Origin: Actinomyces sp. oral taxon 897
GTDB lineage: Bacteria > Actinomycetota > Actinomycetes > Actinomycetales > Actinomycetaceae
Direction of reading: 5' to 3'
Assembly (NCBI RefSeq): GCF_002999235.1
Contig: NZ_CP027236.1
Location: 3,100,001 to 3,164,000, forward strand
Length of the DNA: 64,000 nucleotides
Position numbers and translations under genes: made by a program. This document shows, in pieces, positions 25,204-32,736 of this stretch. Positions within the stretch are counted from its first letter, which is position 1, and each line of letters opens with the position of its first letter. Below the pieces are notes generated by a model. It was not told where the DNA came from. It did not search any database and saw only the letters and a list, made by a program, of their open reading frames with translations.

Positions 25204-26946
25204 CTACCGGCTGCGCACCCGCCTGACGGTGAGCGCTCCCAGCACCAGGAGCACCGTTACCGCGGCCAGCAGGCAGGCCATGAGCAGGAAGCCCCCGGCG
25301 TAGGCGTCGATCTGGGCGCGGTCGGACAGGTCGGCGGTGAACCTGGCGATAATCTCCTTGCCGGCCGGGGAGTCAGGCAGCGCCTGCGCCTGGACCAGGG
25401 CCTGGGTGGCCTGGGCGCGGACGGCCTCGGTGTGCGTGGTGACGTAGTCCTGCACGTGCCGGGTGGCGTAGGTGGCCAGTAGGGCGACGCCGAAGGAGCC
25501 CCCGATCTGCTGGGTGATGGTCAGGACGGCCGAGGCCAGGCCGGAGTGGCGCTGCGGGATGCCCCGGGTGCCGGCGCTGAAGGCGACCGGCATAATCAGG
25601 CCCGCCCCGATCCCCATGAGGACCAGGCCCGGGACCGCCACCTGGGCGTAGCCGGAGTCGGGCCCCACCTGCGCCAGGACCACGAAGGCCAGGGCCTCCA
25701 CGCCCACCCCCAGCGGCAGCGTGCCGCGCACGCCCAGGTAGGGGACGAGCAGGCGGCCGGCCAGCGGCGCGCTCGGGACCAGGGCCGCGATCATGGGCAG
25801 GAAGGCGACGCCGGTGCGCAGGGGCGAGTAGCCGAAGTGGTTCTGCAGGTAGTAGGTCAGGTACACGGCTCCGCCCATCTGGGCCGCCCCGAATGTTGCC
25901 ACCGCCGCGTAGGAGGCGGCCCGACCGGGTGCCGAGGTGATCCACAGGGGCAGAGCCGGGGCCTCGGCCAGGTGCTCGCGCACCACGAAGAGGATGGCGA
26001 GCACTACCGCGGCCCCCAGCCACAGGAGGGTCGACGTCGAGGTCCAGGAGGTCTGCTCGGCCCGGTCCAGGCCGAACACGACAGCGAAGCAGGCCGTGCA
26101 CCCCAGGGCCAGGCCGGGCAGGTCCCAGGCGGACTGCTCGTGACGGCGTCCCGGGGCGGGCAGGCTGCGCAGGCCGATGACGAAGCCCGCCGCGGCAATG
26201 GGCACGTTGACGTAGAGCGACCAGCGCCAGCTCAGCCAGTCCGTCAGGGCCCCGCCGATGAGGAGCCCGGCGGCGGCGCCCAGCCCGCCGGTGGCGCCGA
26301 AGAGGGCGAAGACCTGACGACGTCGGGGCCCGGAGGGGAAGGTGGTGCTGAGCAGGACCAGGGAGGCGGGGGACAGGAGCGCGGCGAACGCCCCCTGGAC
26401 GGCCCGGGCGGTCACCAGCAGGGGGAAGGCGGGGGCCAGCCCGGCCACCAGGCTCGCCGTCGCGAAGCCGATCTGACCGATCCGGTAGGCGCGCCTGAGG
26501 CCAAGGGCCGTCACCAGGCGGCCGCCCAGCAGCACCAGCCCACCGTAGGCCAGGGTGTAGGCGGTCACCACCCACGGGCGCTGGGAGGTGGACAGCCCCA
26601 GGTCCTCCTGCATCCTGGGCAGGGCCACGGCAATGATCGTCATGTCCAGGACGATCATGAGCTGGGTAATGAGCGAGCTGGCCACCAGGGCCAGCGCGCG
26701 GCGACGGAACGCCGGCTGTACCGGGGCTGCGGTGGGTGGGTCGGCCGGGGCCGAGGGGTCTGGGGCCGACGCGGACGAGCTGGCCGGGGCCGACGCGGAC
26801 GAGCTGGCCAGGGCTGAGGGGGCCGACGTGGCGGGTGCCGGGAGCCCCGCGGTACCGGAGGATGACGGGGAGGGGGCCACGGCGTCGGGCGTGGAGTCCT
26901 GGACCTCCAGGGGGTGCGGCTGCGGGGGCCGGGCAGGTGACCTCAT
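25204..26946 (-). CDS. MFS drug exporter, DHA2 (EmrB/QacA) family
   Basis: 580 residues. A disordered N-terminus of about 75 residues (Ala/Ser/Pro-rich with ASSSASAP repeats) precedes 14 predicted membrane helices. The DHA2 hallmark is seen as GATGGLGAAAGLLIGGALTD followed by WLSWRWSLYVNVP. Proton-driven efflux of hydrophobic or cationic compounds is the expected role. The start has GAGG ten bases upstream. It is divergent from a TetR gene with a near-palindrome in the shared promoter, the standard layout of a locally repressed exporter. Confidence 0.9.
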   Translation of the reverse strand: MRSPARPPQPHPLEVQDSTPDAVAPSPSSSGTAGLPAPATSAPSALASSSASAPASSSASAPDPSAPADPPTAAPVQPAFRRRALALVASSLITQLMIVLDMTIIAVALPRMQEDLGLSTSQRPWVVTAYTLAYGGLVLLGGRLVTALGLRRAYRIGQIGFATASLVAGLAPAFPLLVTARAVQGAFAALLSPASLVLLSTTFPSGPRRRQVFALFGATGGLGAAAGLLIGGALTDWLSWRWSLYVNVPIAAAGFVIGLRSLPAPGRRHEQSAWDLPGLALGCTACFAVVFGLDRAEQTSWTSTSTLLWLGAAVVLAILFVVREHLAEAPALPLWITSAPGRAASYAAVATFGAAQMGGAVYLTYYLQNHFGYSPLRTGVAFLPMIAALVPSAPLAGRLLVPYLGVRGTLPLGVGVEALAFVVLAQVGPDSGYAQVAVPGLVLMGIGAGLIMPVAFSAGTRGIPQRHSGLASAVLTITQQIGGSFGVALLATYATRHVQDYVTTHTEAVRAQATQALVQAQALPDSPAGKEIIARFTADLSDRAQIDAYAGGFLLMACLLAAVTVLLVLGALTVRRVRSR

Positions 26947-26962
26947 ACTGGGTACCTCAAAT

Positions 26963-26979
26963 CGAAAGAGATCTTTTCG
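26963..26979. promoter_or_regulatory. TetR-type operator candidate
   Basis: CGAAAGAGATCTTTTCG is a 17-bp near-palindrome (one mismatched pair) 16 bp upstream of the MFS start in an AT-rich stretch of the MFS/TetR divergent promoter. CGGTCGT (26984-26990) and ACGACCG (27023-27029) form a second, more widely spaced inverted pair. Confidence 0.55.
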
Positions 26980-27094
26980 CTTGCGGTCGTCAGCGTAGGG
27001 TGAGGCCTCTGTCCTGTCAACAACGACCGTTTCGTTTTAGATATGAACTGGGACACCGCAGACGAGGGAGGCGCGGACCCCCTACCATGAGGGC

Positions 27095-27700
27095 ATGCCA
27101 CGGGTCACGCAGTCGCACAGGGACCAGCAGGCCGCCAGGATCCTGGCGGCCGCCGAGACGTGCTTTGCCCGTCACGGCTTCCACGCCGCGTCCATGGACG
27201 AGATCATTGCCGAGGCGGGCATGTCCTCCTCCACCGTCTACCGCTACTTCCCCCAGGGCAAGCGCTCCCTCATCCAGACCGTCCTGGAGCAGGCCACCGA
27301 CCCGGTGGTGGAGTGGATCGCCGACCTGGCGGCCCGCGAGCAGGTACCCGACTTGGAGGAGGCCTTCCTGGAGGGGGTCGGGTACGTCTGGGCCCTGGAG
27401 GGGGAGCCCGGGCGGATGGCCCTCCTGGTCAGCATCTGGGCCGAGCTGGCCCGTGAGCCCCGGCTCTACGACGTCGGCAGCCGCGAGCGCTACCAGCAGG
27501 TGCGCGGCAGGATCGTCTCCCTGGTGCGGCGCTGGCAGGACGCGGGGGCTGTGACCGCCGCGATAGCCCCTGAGCAGGCCGCCGCCGTCATCCACACCAC
27601 CGTCATGGGCCTGATCGTGCAGCGGGCGCTGGTGGGGGAGGGTACCCAGGACGACGTCGCCGCGGCGGCCGGTGGGATCGCCCGCCTGCTGGCGCCCTGA
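27095..27700 (+). CDS. TetR/AcrR family transcriptional regulator
   Basis: 201 residues. The N-terminal TetR DNA-binding domain (about 8-55) reads ARILAAAETCFARHGFHAAS then MDEIIAEAGMSSSTVYRYFP. The C-terminal all-helical ligand domain is of TetR_C type with AREQVPDLEEAFLEGVGYVW. It probably represses the divergent DHA2 exporter and itself through the operator at 26963-26979, and is released by an exporter substrate. The start has GAGG immediately upstream. It converges with trkH, separated by repeat array B. Confidence 0.9.
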   Translation: MPRVTQSHRDQQAARILAAAETCFARHGFHAASMDEIIAEAGMSSSTVYRYFPQGKRSLIQTVLEQATDPVVEWIADLAAREQVPDLEEAFLEGVGYVWALEGEPGRMALLVSIWAELAREPRLYDVGSRERYQQVRGRIVSLVRRWQDAGAVTAAIAPEQAAAVIHTTVMGLIVQRALVGEGTQDDVAAAAGGIARLLAP

Positions 27701-27820
27701 GGCTCGCGGCAGGGTCCTGGTCGCCTTCCGTGCGGGCTGGGTTGCCGGCCGAGGCCACGCCCGCGTACGTCCCTCAGCACGCCGCCCACGACACGCAGGA
27801 GCCGGCTACCCGCCCCGGCA

Positions 27821-27888
27821 CGAACAAGTACCGTTCTCACGACGAACAAGTACCGTTCTCACGACGAACAAGTACCGTTCTCGCGGAA
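27821..27888 (+). repeat. 22-bp tandem array B (3 units)
   Basis: CCGTTCTC recurs at 27831, 27853 and 27875, exactly 22 bp apart, each preceded by AACAAGTA. The first two linkers are both ACGACGAAC. The array lies between the convergent tetR-family and trkH genes. Confidence 0.95.
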
Positions 27889-27920
27889 GGGCGGGAGGAG
27901 GGCAGATGGGTGGGGCGGGG

Positions 27921-29438
27921 TCAGCCAATGAGCGGGCGCTCCTCGGGCATGCGGATGACCCGGCGTCGTTCCCGCAGGGCCAGGGCGCTCGCCGCGGTCA
28001 TGGTCCCCACCCTCCCCAGGAACATGAGCGCAATGAGCACGTACTTGGCGTTGTCGGGCAGCAGCGGGGTGATCCCCGTGGACAGTCCCACGGTGGCCAG
28101 GGCGCTAATGACCTCGAAGAGGATCCGGTCCAGGGACAGGTCCGTCATCTCCAGCAGCGCCAGGGAGGCCAGGCCCACGATGGAGGCTCCGATAAAGGCC
28201 ACCGCCACGCTCAGGCGCACGGTCGAGGGCGTGATCCGCCGTCCGAAGGCCTCAATGTCCTGGTCCCCGCGGGCCTCGGCGAGAATGGCCAGCAGGAGCA
28301 CCGCGAAGGTGGAGACCTTAATGCCCCCGGCGGTCGAGGCCGAGCCCCCGCCCACGAACATGAGCACGTCCTGGAGGAACCAGGTGGACTCGTGCATGTG
28401 CTCCGGGGCGATGGTCGACAGCCCTGAGGAGCGGGCGTTGACCCCGTTGACCAGGGCGGTCAGGATCCTGCCGCTGGTGGGCAGGGAGCCGTAGGTGGCC
28501 CTGTTGGTCCACTCGAAGGCGGCGATCGTGACCGCCGAGACCGCCGACAGGCCGGTGTAGGTGGCCAGGGTGAGCTTGGAGTGCAGCGTCCAGCGCCGCG
28601 GGCGGGTCAGGTTGCGGGTGACGTCCAGGATGACGGGGAAGCCGACCGCGCCCACGAAGGTGCCCACCACGATCGGCAGGCCCATCCACCAGTCGGTGGC
28701 GTAGGGGGTCAGGCCCTCGGGCATGACCACGAACCCGGCGTTGTTGAAGATGGACAGCGCCATGAAGAACGCGTACCACAGGGCGTGGAAGGGGTCCATG
28801 CCCAGGGTCATGAAGCGCGGCAGCAGGACGATGGTCAGGACGGACTCCACAATGGTGGCGGTCAGGACGACGGCGCGCAGCAGGGAGGCGACGTCCCCCA
28901 GGCGGGACTGGTTCTCCGTGGCGGCCATCATGCGCTGGGTCAGGCCCACGTGCCGTGACACCGCCAGGGAGAGCAGGGACGCCAGGGTCATGACGCCCAG
29001 GCCGCCTATGGCCGCGCCCACGATAATGACGAGCTGGCCGAAGGTGGACCAGTAGGTCGCCGTGTCCACGACGGTCAGCCCGGTGACGCACACCGCGGAG
29101 GTGGCGGTGAACAGGGCGTCCACGAAGGAGGGCGAGGCGTCCTCGGCGCTGGCGAAGGGCAGGGACAGCAGGGTGGCGACCACCACGATAATGAGGGCGA
29201 ACACCGCGACGGCCAGGCGCGCGGTGGAGAAGCGGGCGGCCCGCTCCAGGGTGGTCCGCAGGTGCAGGCGCTCGACCAGTCCGCGCAGGCCGGTGGCGGG
29301 CTCGGCGGTGACCAGCCGCTTGCCTCCCAGCCCCGAGGCCGGGTGCGCTACCGGGTGCGGCCGGCAGCCGGCCTGGTGCGGGGGCTCAGGGGGCTCAGAG
29401 GGTGCTGTCTGGGAGGCCACGGTCTCATTCTCACCCAT
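27921..29438 (-). CDS. trkH: TrkH family potassium transporter
   Basis: 505 residues from the ATG at 29438; the open frame continues far upstream only because of GC bias. After a Pro-rich cytosolic N-terminus (about 75 residues) come the helix-pore-helix repeats of SKT transporters, with filter-like segments TSAVCVTGLTVVDTATYWST, NNAGFVVMPEG, GSASTAGGIKVSTF and STGITPLLPDNAKYVL. Each holds the conserved glycine of the K+ filter. It works with TrkA (24371-25039). The C-terminus MPEERPLIG is typical of actinobacterial members. It ends 33 bp from repeat array B. Confidence 0.92.
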   Translation of the reverse strand: MGENETVASQTAPSEPPEPPHQAGCRPHPVAHPASGLGGKRLVTAEPATGLRGLVERLHLRTTLERAARFSTARLAVAVFALIIVVVATLLSLPFASAEDASPSFVDALFTATSAVCVTGLTVVDTATYWSTFGQLVIIVGAAIGGLGVMTLASLLSLAVSRHVGLTQRMMAATENQSRLGDVASLLRAVVLTATIVESVLTIVLLPRFMTLGMDPFHALWYAFFMALSIFNNAGFVVMPEGLTPYATDWWMGLPIVVGTFVGAVGFPVILDVTRNLTRPRRWTLHSKLTLATYTGLSAVSAVTIAAFEWTNRATYGSLPTSGRILTALVNGVNARSSGLSTIAPEHMHESTWFLQDVLMFVGGGSASTAGGIKVSTFAVLLLAILAEARGDQDIEAFGRRITPSTVRLSVAVAFIGASIVGLASLALLEMTDLSLDRILFEVISALATVGLSTGITPLLPDNAKYVLIALMFLGRVGTMTAASALALRERRRVIRMPEERPLIG

Positions 29439-29894
29439 ACAGGGAGCCGACGCCGGGGCAGCCGCCCCGGGCACAGGGTCAGCGGGGCCAGCCGGGCCAA
29501 CCGGGCCAGCCAGGCCGACGCCGGTACTGGCGCTGGTCGGAGGCCAGTGGGCGCCGAGGGGCGGAGGGCGCCGGTGGGCGCCGAGGGGCGGGCACGGCGG
29601 GGAGCTGCCGCCCGTGCGCTCGGGTGCCACGGCGCGGGGACCTGCGCCGCCTCGCGCTGACCGGGCAGGGGGCGGACGCGGAAGCGGTGCGTGGCAGTGC
29701 GTGGCGGGTAGGGGCGTCCCGGTGACGCCGCCGTCGGAATGACAACAGTGTGAGATGTGACTATTGGGGCCACAGTGGCAGGTTATTCCTGTGTGTCGGA
29801 TGTGGTGCACGATATAGTAGGCGGGCTCCACCTGAGCAGGCGGCCTCCTCCCGGTGGCCGTGCACCACCCACCCCTCTCGAGACGGGACTGACA
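29439..29894. other. Divergent region between trkH and an HTH gene
   Basis: 456 bp. The trkH-proximal part is GC-rich and repetitive: three 9-bp tandem copies of GGGCCARCC (29485-29511) and a perfect 18-bp direct repeat GTGGGCGCCGAGGGGCGG (29547-29564 and 29574-29591). The distal part is more AT-rich and holds a possible promoter for the HTH gene, TGTGTG (29790-29795) and TATAGT (29813-29818). No gene seen. Confidence 0.5.
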
Positions 29895-30131
29895 ATGGCA
29901 CCGGGTCTCCCCACCCCCGCTTCCAAGGCACCCTCCTTCCTCACCGTGGCCGAGGTCGCGGAGATGCTGCGTGTCTCCAAGATGACGGTCTACCGCATGG
30001 TGCACTCCGGCGACCTCCCTGCCATGCAGGTAGGCCGTTCCTTCCGGGTGCCCCAGCGCGCCGTCGAGCAGTACCTGGCCGCCGGGCTTGGTGACTGGGG
30101 CCACGAGGAGGCGGAGTCAATGGGCACCTGA
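29895..30131 (+). CDS. Excisionase-family helix-turn-helix DNA-binding protein (Rv0500A-like)
   Basis: 78 residues consisting of one winged-helix MerR/excisionase-like domain: FLTVAEVAEMLRVSKMTVYR, then MVHSGDLPAMQVGRSFRVP and a recognition-helix end AVEQYLAAG. It is followed directly by the bS22 gene, the same order as Rv0500A and Rv0500B in Mycobacterium tuberculosis. This supports orthology rather than a phage excisionase. The ATG at 29895 is used; the longer frame upstream lacks family similarity. Confidence 0.88.
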   Translation: MAPGLPTPASKAPSFLTVAEVAEMLRVSKMTVYRMVHSGDLPAMQVGRSFRVPQRAVEQYLAAGLGDWGHEEAESMGT

Positions 30132-30261
30132 GACCCGTTAGAATCGCACGGTCACCTGTGTGGCAGGGCCTGTCCCTGTCACCACTCGCGTAGTCGTCCT
30201 CGGATCGTCCCGGTCCGCCGGGACGCGCGGGCGATCGGCACGCACACTGTGAGGTAGTTCC

Positions 30262-30360
30262 ATGGGATCTGTCATTAAGAAGCGCCGCAAGCGTATGGCC
30301 AAGAAGAAGCACCGCAAGCTGCTTCGCAAGACGCGCCACCAGCGTCGTAACAAGAAGTGA
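30262..30360 (+). CDS. 30S ribosomal protein bS22 (AURKAIP1/COX24 domain)
   Basis: 32-residue, extremely basic protein MGSVIKKRRKRMAKKKHRK... rich in Lys and Arg throughout. It matches mycobacterial bS22 (Rv0500B type, 33 residues), a small-subunit protein near the decoding region. A GAGGT site precedes the ATG. The codons are followed after 21 bp by a strong terminator hairpin. Its neighbour is the Rv0500A-like HTH gene. Confidence 0.93.
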   Translation: MGSVIKKRRKRMAKKKHRKLLRKTRHQRRNKK

Positions 30361-30381
30361 CGCCAGCCGTGTGAGCCCTGC

Positions 30382-30407
30382 GGGCCCCGCACACTCGTGC
30401 GGGGCCC
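30382..30407 (+). terminator. Terminator after the bS22 gene
   Basis: GGGCCCCGCAC (30382-30392) pairs perfectly with GTGCGGGGCCC (30397-30407) around a 4-nt loop, 21 bp past the bS22 stop. No T-run follows, as usual for high-GC actinobacteria. Confidence 0.75.
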
Positions 30408-30529
30408 GGCGTGCCTGTACCCTCGGTGCCGGTCCCGGCTGCGGGTCGGCGCCGTCCCGGAGGGGCCGCCGGCCACGGGGGCGGCGACGCCCAGCCGGTA
30501 CCCGGACCCAGGAGCCTGAAGGAGCGGCC

Positions 30530-31783
30530 ATGAGCGACAGCGTCAATATGTTCGTGGGCATGGAGAGCCAGGAGGCCTGCACGGTCCCGCTCTCCGCTGA
30601 GGTCGGGGAGCAGGACCGGCCTGAGCCGGTGACGGCCCTGGCCCGGCCCCTGGGGGCCGACCCGGGGCCGCACCCCACCCTGGGCGAGCTCACCACCCTG
30701 CGCGTGGGCGGGCCCGTGCGCTCCTACCTGGAGGCCACCACCCAGGAGGAGGTCACCCAGGCGGTGCGGCAGGCCGACGCCGAGGGCACGCCGGTCCTGG
30801 TCATTGGCGGGGGAAGCAACGTCCTGGCCTCCGACGCGGGCTTCGACGGCCTGGTTGTCCGTGACGCCCGTCAGCAGGTCAGGCTGGACTCGGACTCCGC
30901 CTGCGGGGGCGTGGAGGTCACCGCCACGGCCGGAACCACCTGGGACGACCTGGTCTGCGAGGCCATCGCTCGGCAGTGGGCGGGGTTCGCCCCCCTGTCG
31001 GGGATCCCCGGGACGGTGGGTGCCGCCCCGGTACAGAACATCGGGGCCTACGGGGCGGAGGTCGCCGAGCTCATCGCCTCGGTGCGCGCCTGGGACCGGG
31101 CGGCCAACCGGGTGGTCTGGCTGTCCCTGAGCGAGCTGCGCCTGGCCTACCGCGACTCCCGCCTCAAGCGGTCCCTTAGCGACGCCGAGGTCGGCGGCGG
31201 GCGGACCTGGGGCCCCACCGGACGCTGGGTGGTCCTGGACGCCACCTTCGCCGTGCGCCAGGGCTCCCTGTCCGCACCGGTGGCCTACTCCCAGCTGGCG
31301 CGGACGCTGGGCGTGGAGCTGGGGGAGCGGGTCCCCGACCGCGAGCTGCGCGACGCCGTGCTCTTCCTGCGCCGCTCCAAGGGCATGGTCCTGGACGCCT
31401 CCGACCACGACACCTGGTCGGCGGGATCCTTCTTCACCAACCCGGTCCTCACCAGCGCCCAGGCCGCCACCCTGCCCGAGGACGCCCCCCGCTTCCCCGT
31501 CACCGACCACTCCCAGGTGGTCCTGGGCACCAGGGCCGCCCCCGTCGTCGAGGGCCTGACCAAGACCAGCGCGGCCTGGCTCATAGAGCACGCGGGCCTG
31601 GGCCGCGGCTTCAGCCTGCCGGGGGCGGCCGCCTCCCTGTCCACCAAGCACGTCCTGGCCCTGACCAACCGGGGCCAGGCCACCAGCGCCGACATGGTGG
31701 CCCTGCGCGACACCGTCGTCGAGCGCGTGGCCCAGCGCTTCGGGGTCACGCTGGTGCCCGAGCCGGTCGCCGTCGGATTCTAA
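30530..31783 (+). CDS. murB: UDP-N-acetylmuramate dehydrogenase
   Basis: 417-residue FAD enzyme that reduces UDP-GlcNAc-enolpyruvate to UDP-MurNAc in peptidoglycan synthesis. Visible motifs: LTTLRVGGPVRSYLEA, the FAD-binding VIGGGSNVLASDAGFDGLVV, GIPGTVGAAPVQNIGAYG, the proton-donor serine in AGSFFTNPV, and KTSAAWLIEHAGLGRG. The length, with a long insert around the RRSKGMVLDASDHDTWS block, is typical of the actinobacterial form. The first ~45 residues are poorly conserved. GAAGGAGC before the ATG at 30530 supports this start, but an internal ATG cannot be excluded. It is followed by the symmetrical repeat array at 31790-31920. Confidence 0.93.
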   Translation: MSDSVNMFVGMESQEACTVPLSAEVGEQDRPEPVTALARPLGADPGPHPTLGELTTLRVGGPVRSYLEATTQEEVTQAVRQADAEGTPVLVIGGGSNVLASDAGFDGLVVRDARQQVRLDSDSACGGVEVTATAGTTWDDLVCEAIARQWAGFAPLSGIPGTVGAAPVQNIGAYGAEVAELIASVRAWDRAANRVVWLSLSELRLAYRDSRLKRSLSDAEVGGGRTWGPTGRWVVLDATFAVRQGSLSAPVAYSQLARTLGVELGERVPDRELRDAVLFLRRSKGMVLDASDHDTWSAGSFFTNPVLTSAQAATLPEDAPRFPVTDHSQVVLGTRAAPVVEGLTKTSAAWLIEHAGLGRGFSLPGAAASLSTKHVLALTNRGQATSADMVALRDTVVERVAQRFGVTLVPEPVAVGF

Positions 31784-31789
31784 AAGGAT

Positions 31790-31920
31790 CCTGACCGGCG
31801 ACGTACTGTAGCCGGCCTTAGCCGGCGGCGACGTACCTTAGCTGGCGGCGACGTACCTCTAAGGTACGTCCTCGGTGACCAAGGTACGTCGCCCACCACT
31901 AAGGTACGACGCCGGTCAGG
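31790..31920. repeat. Symmetrical array of 20-bp units flanked by an outer inverted repeat
   Basis: Three CGACGTAC-type units (31799, 31829, 31849) on the left face three inverted GTACGTC/GTACGACG units (31864, 31884, 31904) on the right, mostly 20 bp apart. The two halves meet at a perfect 9-bp stem with a 3-nt loop (31850-31870). The ends CCTGACCGGCG (31790-31800) and CGCCGGTCAGG (31910-31920) are exact complements. The array begins 7 bp past the murB stop. Confidence 0.9.
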
Positions 31921-31959
31921 TGCGGGGGACGGGGCAGCGGGAGGGGGACAATACGGGAC

Positions 31960-32688
31960 ATGACTCGCGCCTTCCACCGTCCCGCCCGCCTCGACCCCGA
32001 CGTCGCCGAGCAGATCGAGGGCAACGCGGACACCGCCGCCACCTCCGAGCTCGCCCACCACACCGCCCAGCTCCTTACCGGCGGGTTCGCCAGCGGCACG
32101 CCCGTGCCCGGCCCCGACCGCCGGGGTGAGACCGCCCCCGTCGTCACCGGCGCAGGCACCGGACCCGCCCCGGCCACGGACGTGCTCACCCGCGACGCCG
32201 TGGTCGACGCCGTCGCCTGCCACGGGGTGGACCAGGTCGCCGAGCTGTGGGCGGACTCCCCGGCCACCACCCTGCCCGGGGCCCTGTGGCGCCTCTACCT
32301 GGTGCGGGAGTGGATCCGGCGCGACCCGGACCTGGTGGAGCGCCGCTACGCCACCGAGGTGGACCTGCGCGGGGCCGACGCCCAGGTCCTGGAGCGCTTC
32401 TCGGCGGCCAGCTCCGAGGGGCGGCGCGTGCCCACCCCCGGGCAGGTGCGCGAGCGCCTGGACGAGGTGCTTACCGGGCAGGCCGGGGGCCTTGCGGGCC
32501 TGTCCCCGGTGCTGGTGGGCGCGGCGGACTTCCTGGCCGCCCTGGCGGCCGGCTCGGGGGCGACCTGGATCGAGTCGGAGTCCGACGAGCTCGCCTACCA
32601 GGTCACCCGGCGCGACTCCGCCCTCCTGGCCACGGCCGACGAGCTGAGGCAGGCGGCGGGCCGGGCCCGGGCGGGCACGCTGGACTGA
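31960..32688 (+). CDS. Hypothetical protein, upstream of ppk1
   Basis: 242 residues, soluble, not recognised. The N-terminus MTRAFHRPARLDPDVAEQIE is followed by an Ala/Thr/Pro-rich linker (about 45-70). A helical domain (about 70-235) comes next with the blocks HGVDQVAELWADSPATTLPG, ALWRLYLVREWIRRDPDLV and GLSPVLVGAADFLAALAAGS. No catalytic motif, membrane span or signal is seen. The position 48 bp upstream of ppk1 on the same strand suggests co-transcription. The ATG has only a distant GGAGGG, so the start is moderately sure. Confidence 0.7.
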   Translation: MTRAFHRPARLDPDVAEQIEGNADTAATSELAHHTAQLLTGGFASGTPVPGPDRRGETAPVVTGAGTGPAPATDVLTRDAVVDAVACHGVDQVAELWADSPATTLPGALWRLYLVREWIRRDPDLVERRYATEVDLRGADAQVLERFSAASSEGRRVPTPGQVRERLDEVLTGQAGGLAGLSPVLVGAADFLAALAAGSGATWIESESDELAYQVTRRDSALLATADELRQAAGRARAGTLD

Positions 32689-32736
32689 GGCGCCCAGATC
32701 CCGCCACCTGCCCGGTGCTGGTGGGACAATGCCCCC

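Noticed and set aside
29895..30131. Phage excisionase as sign of a prophage or integrative element
   Set aside because: No integrase, attachment repeats or phage genes are near; the gene is paired with bS22 exactly as Rv0500A/Rv0500B, a core actinobacterial locus.
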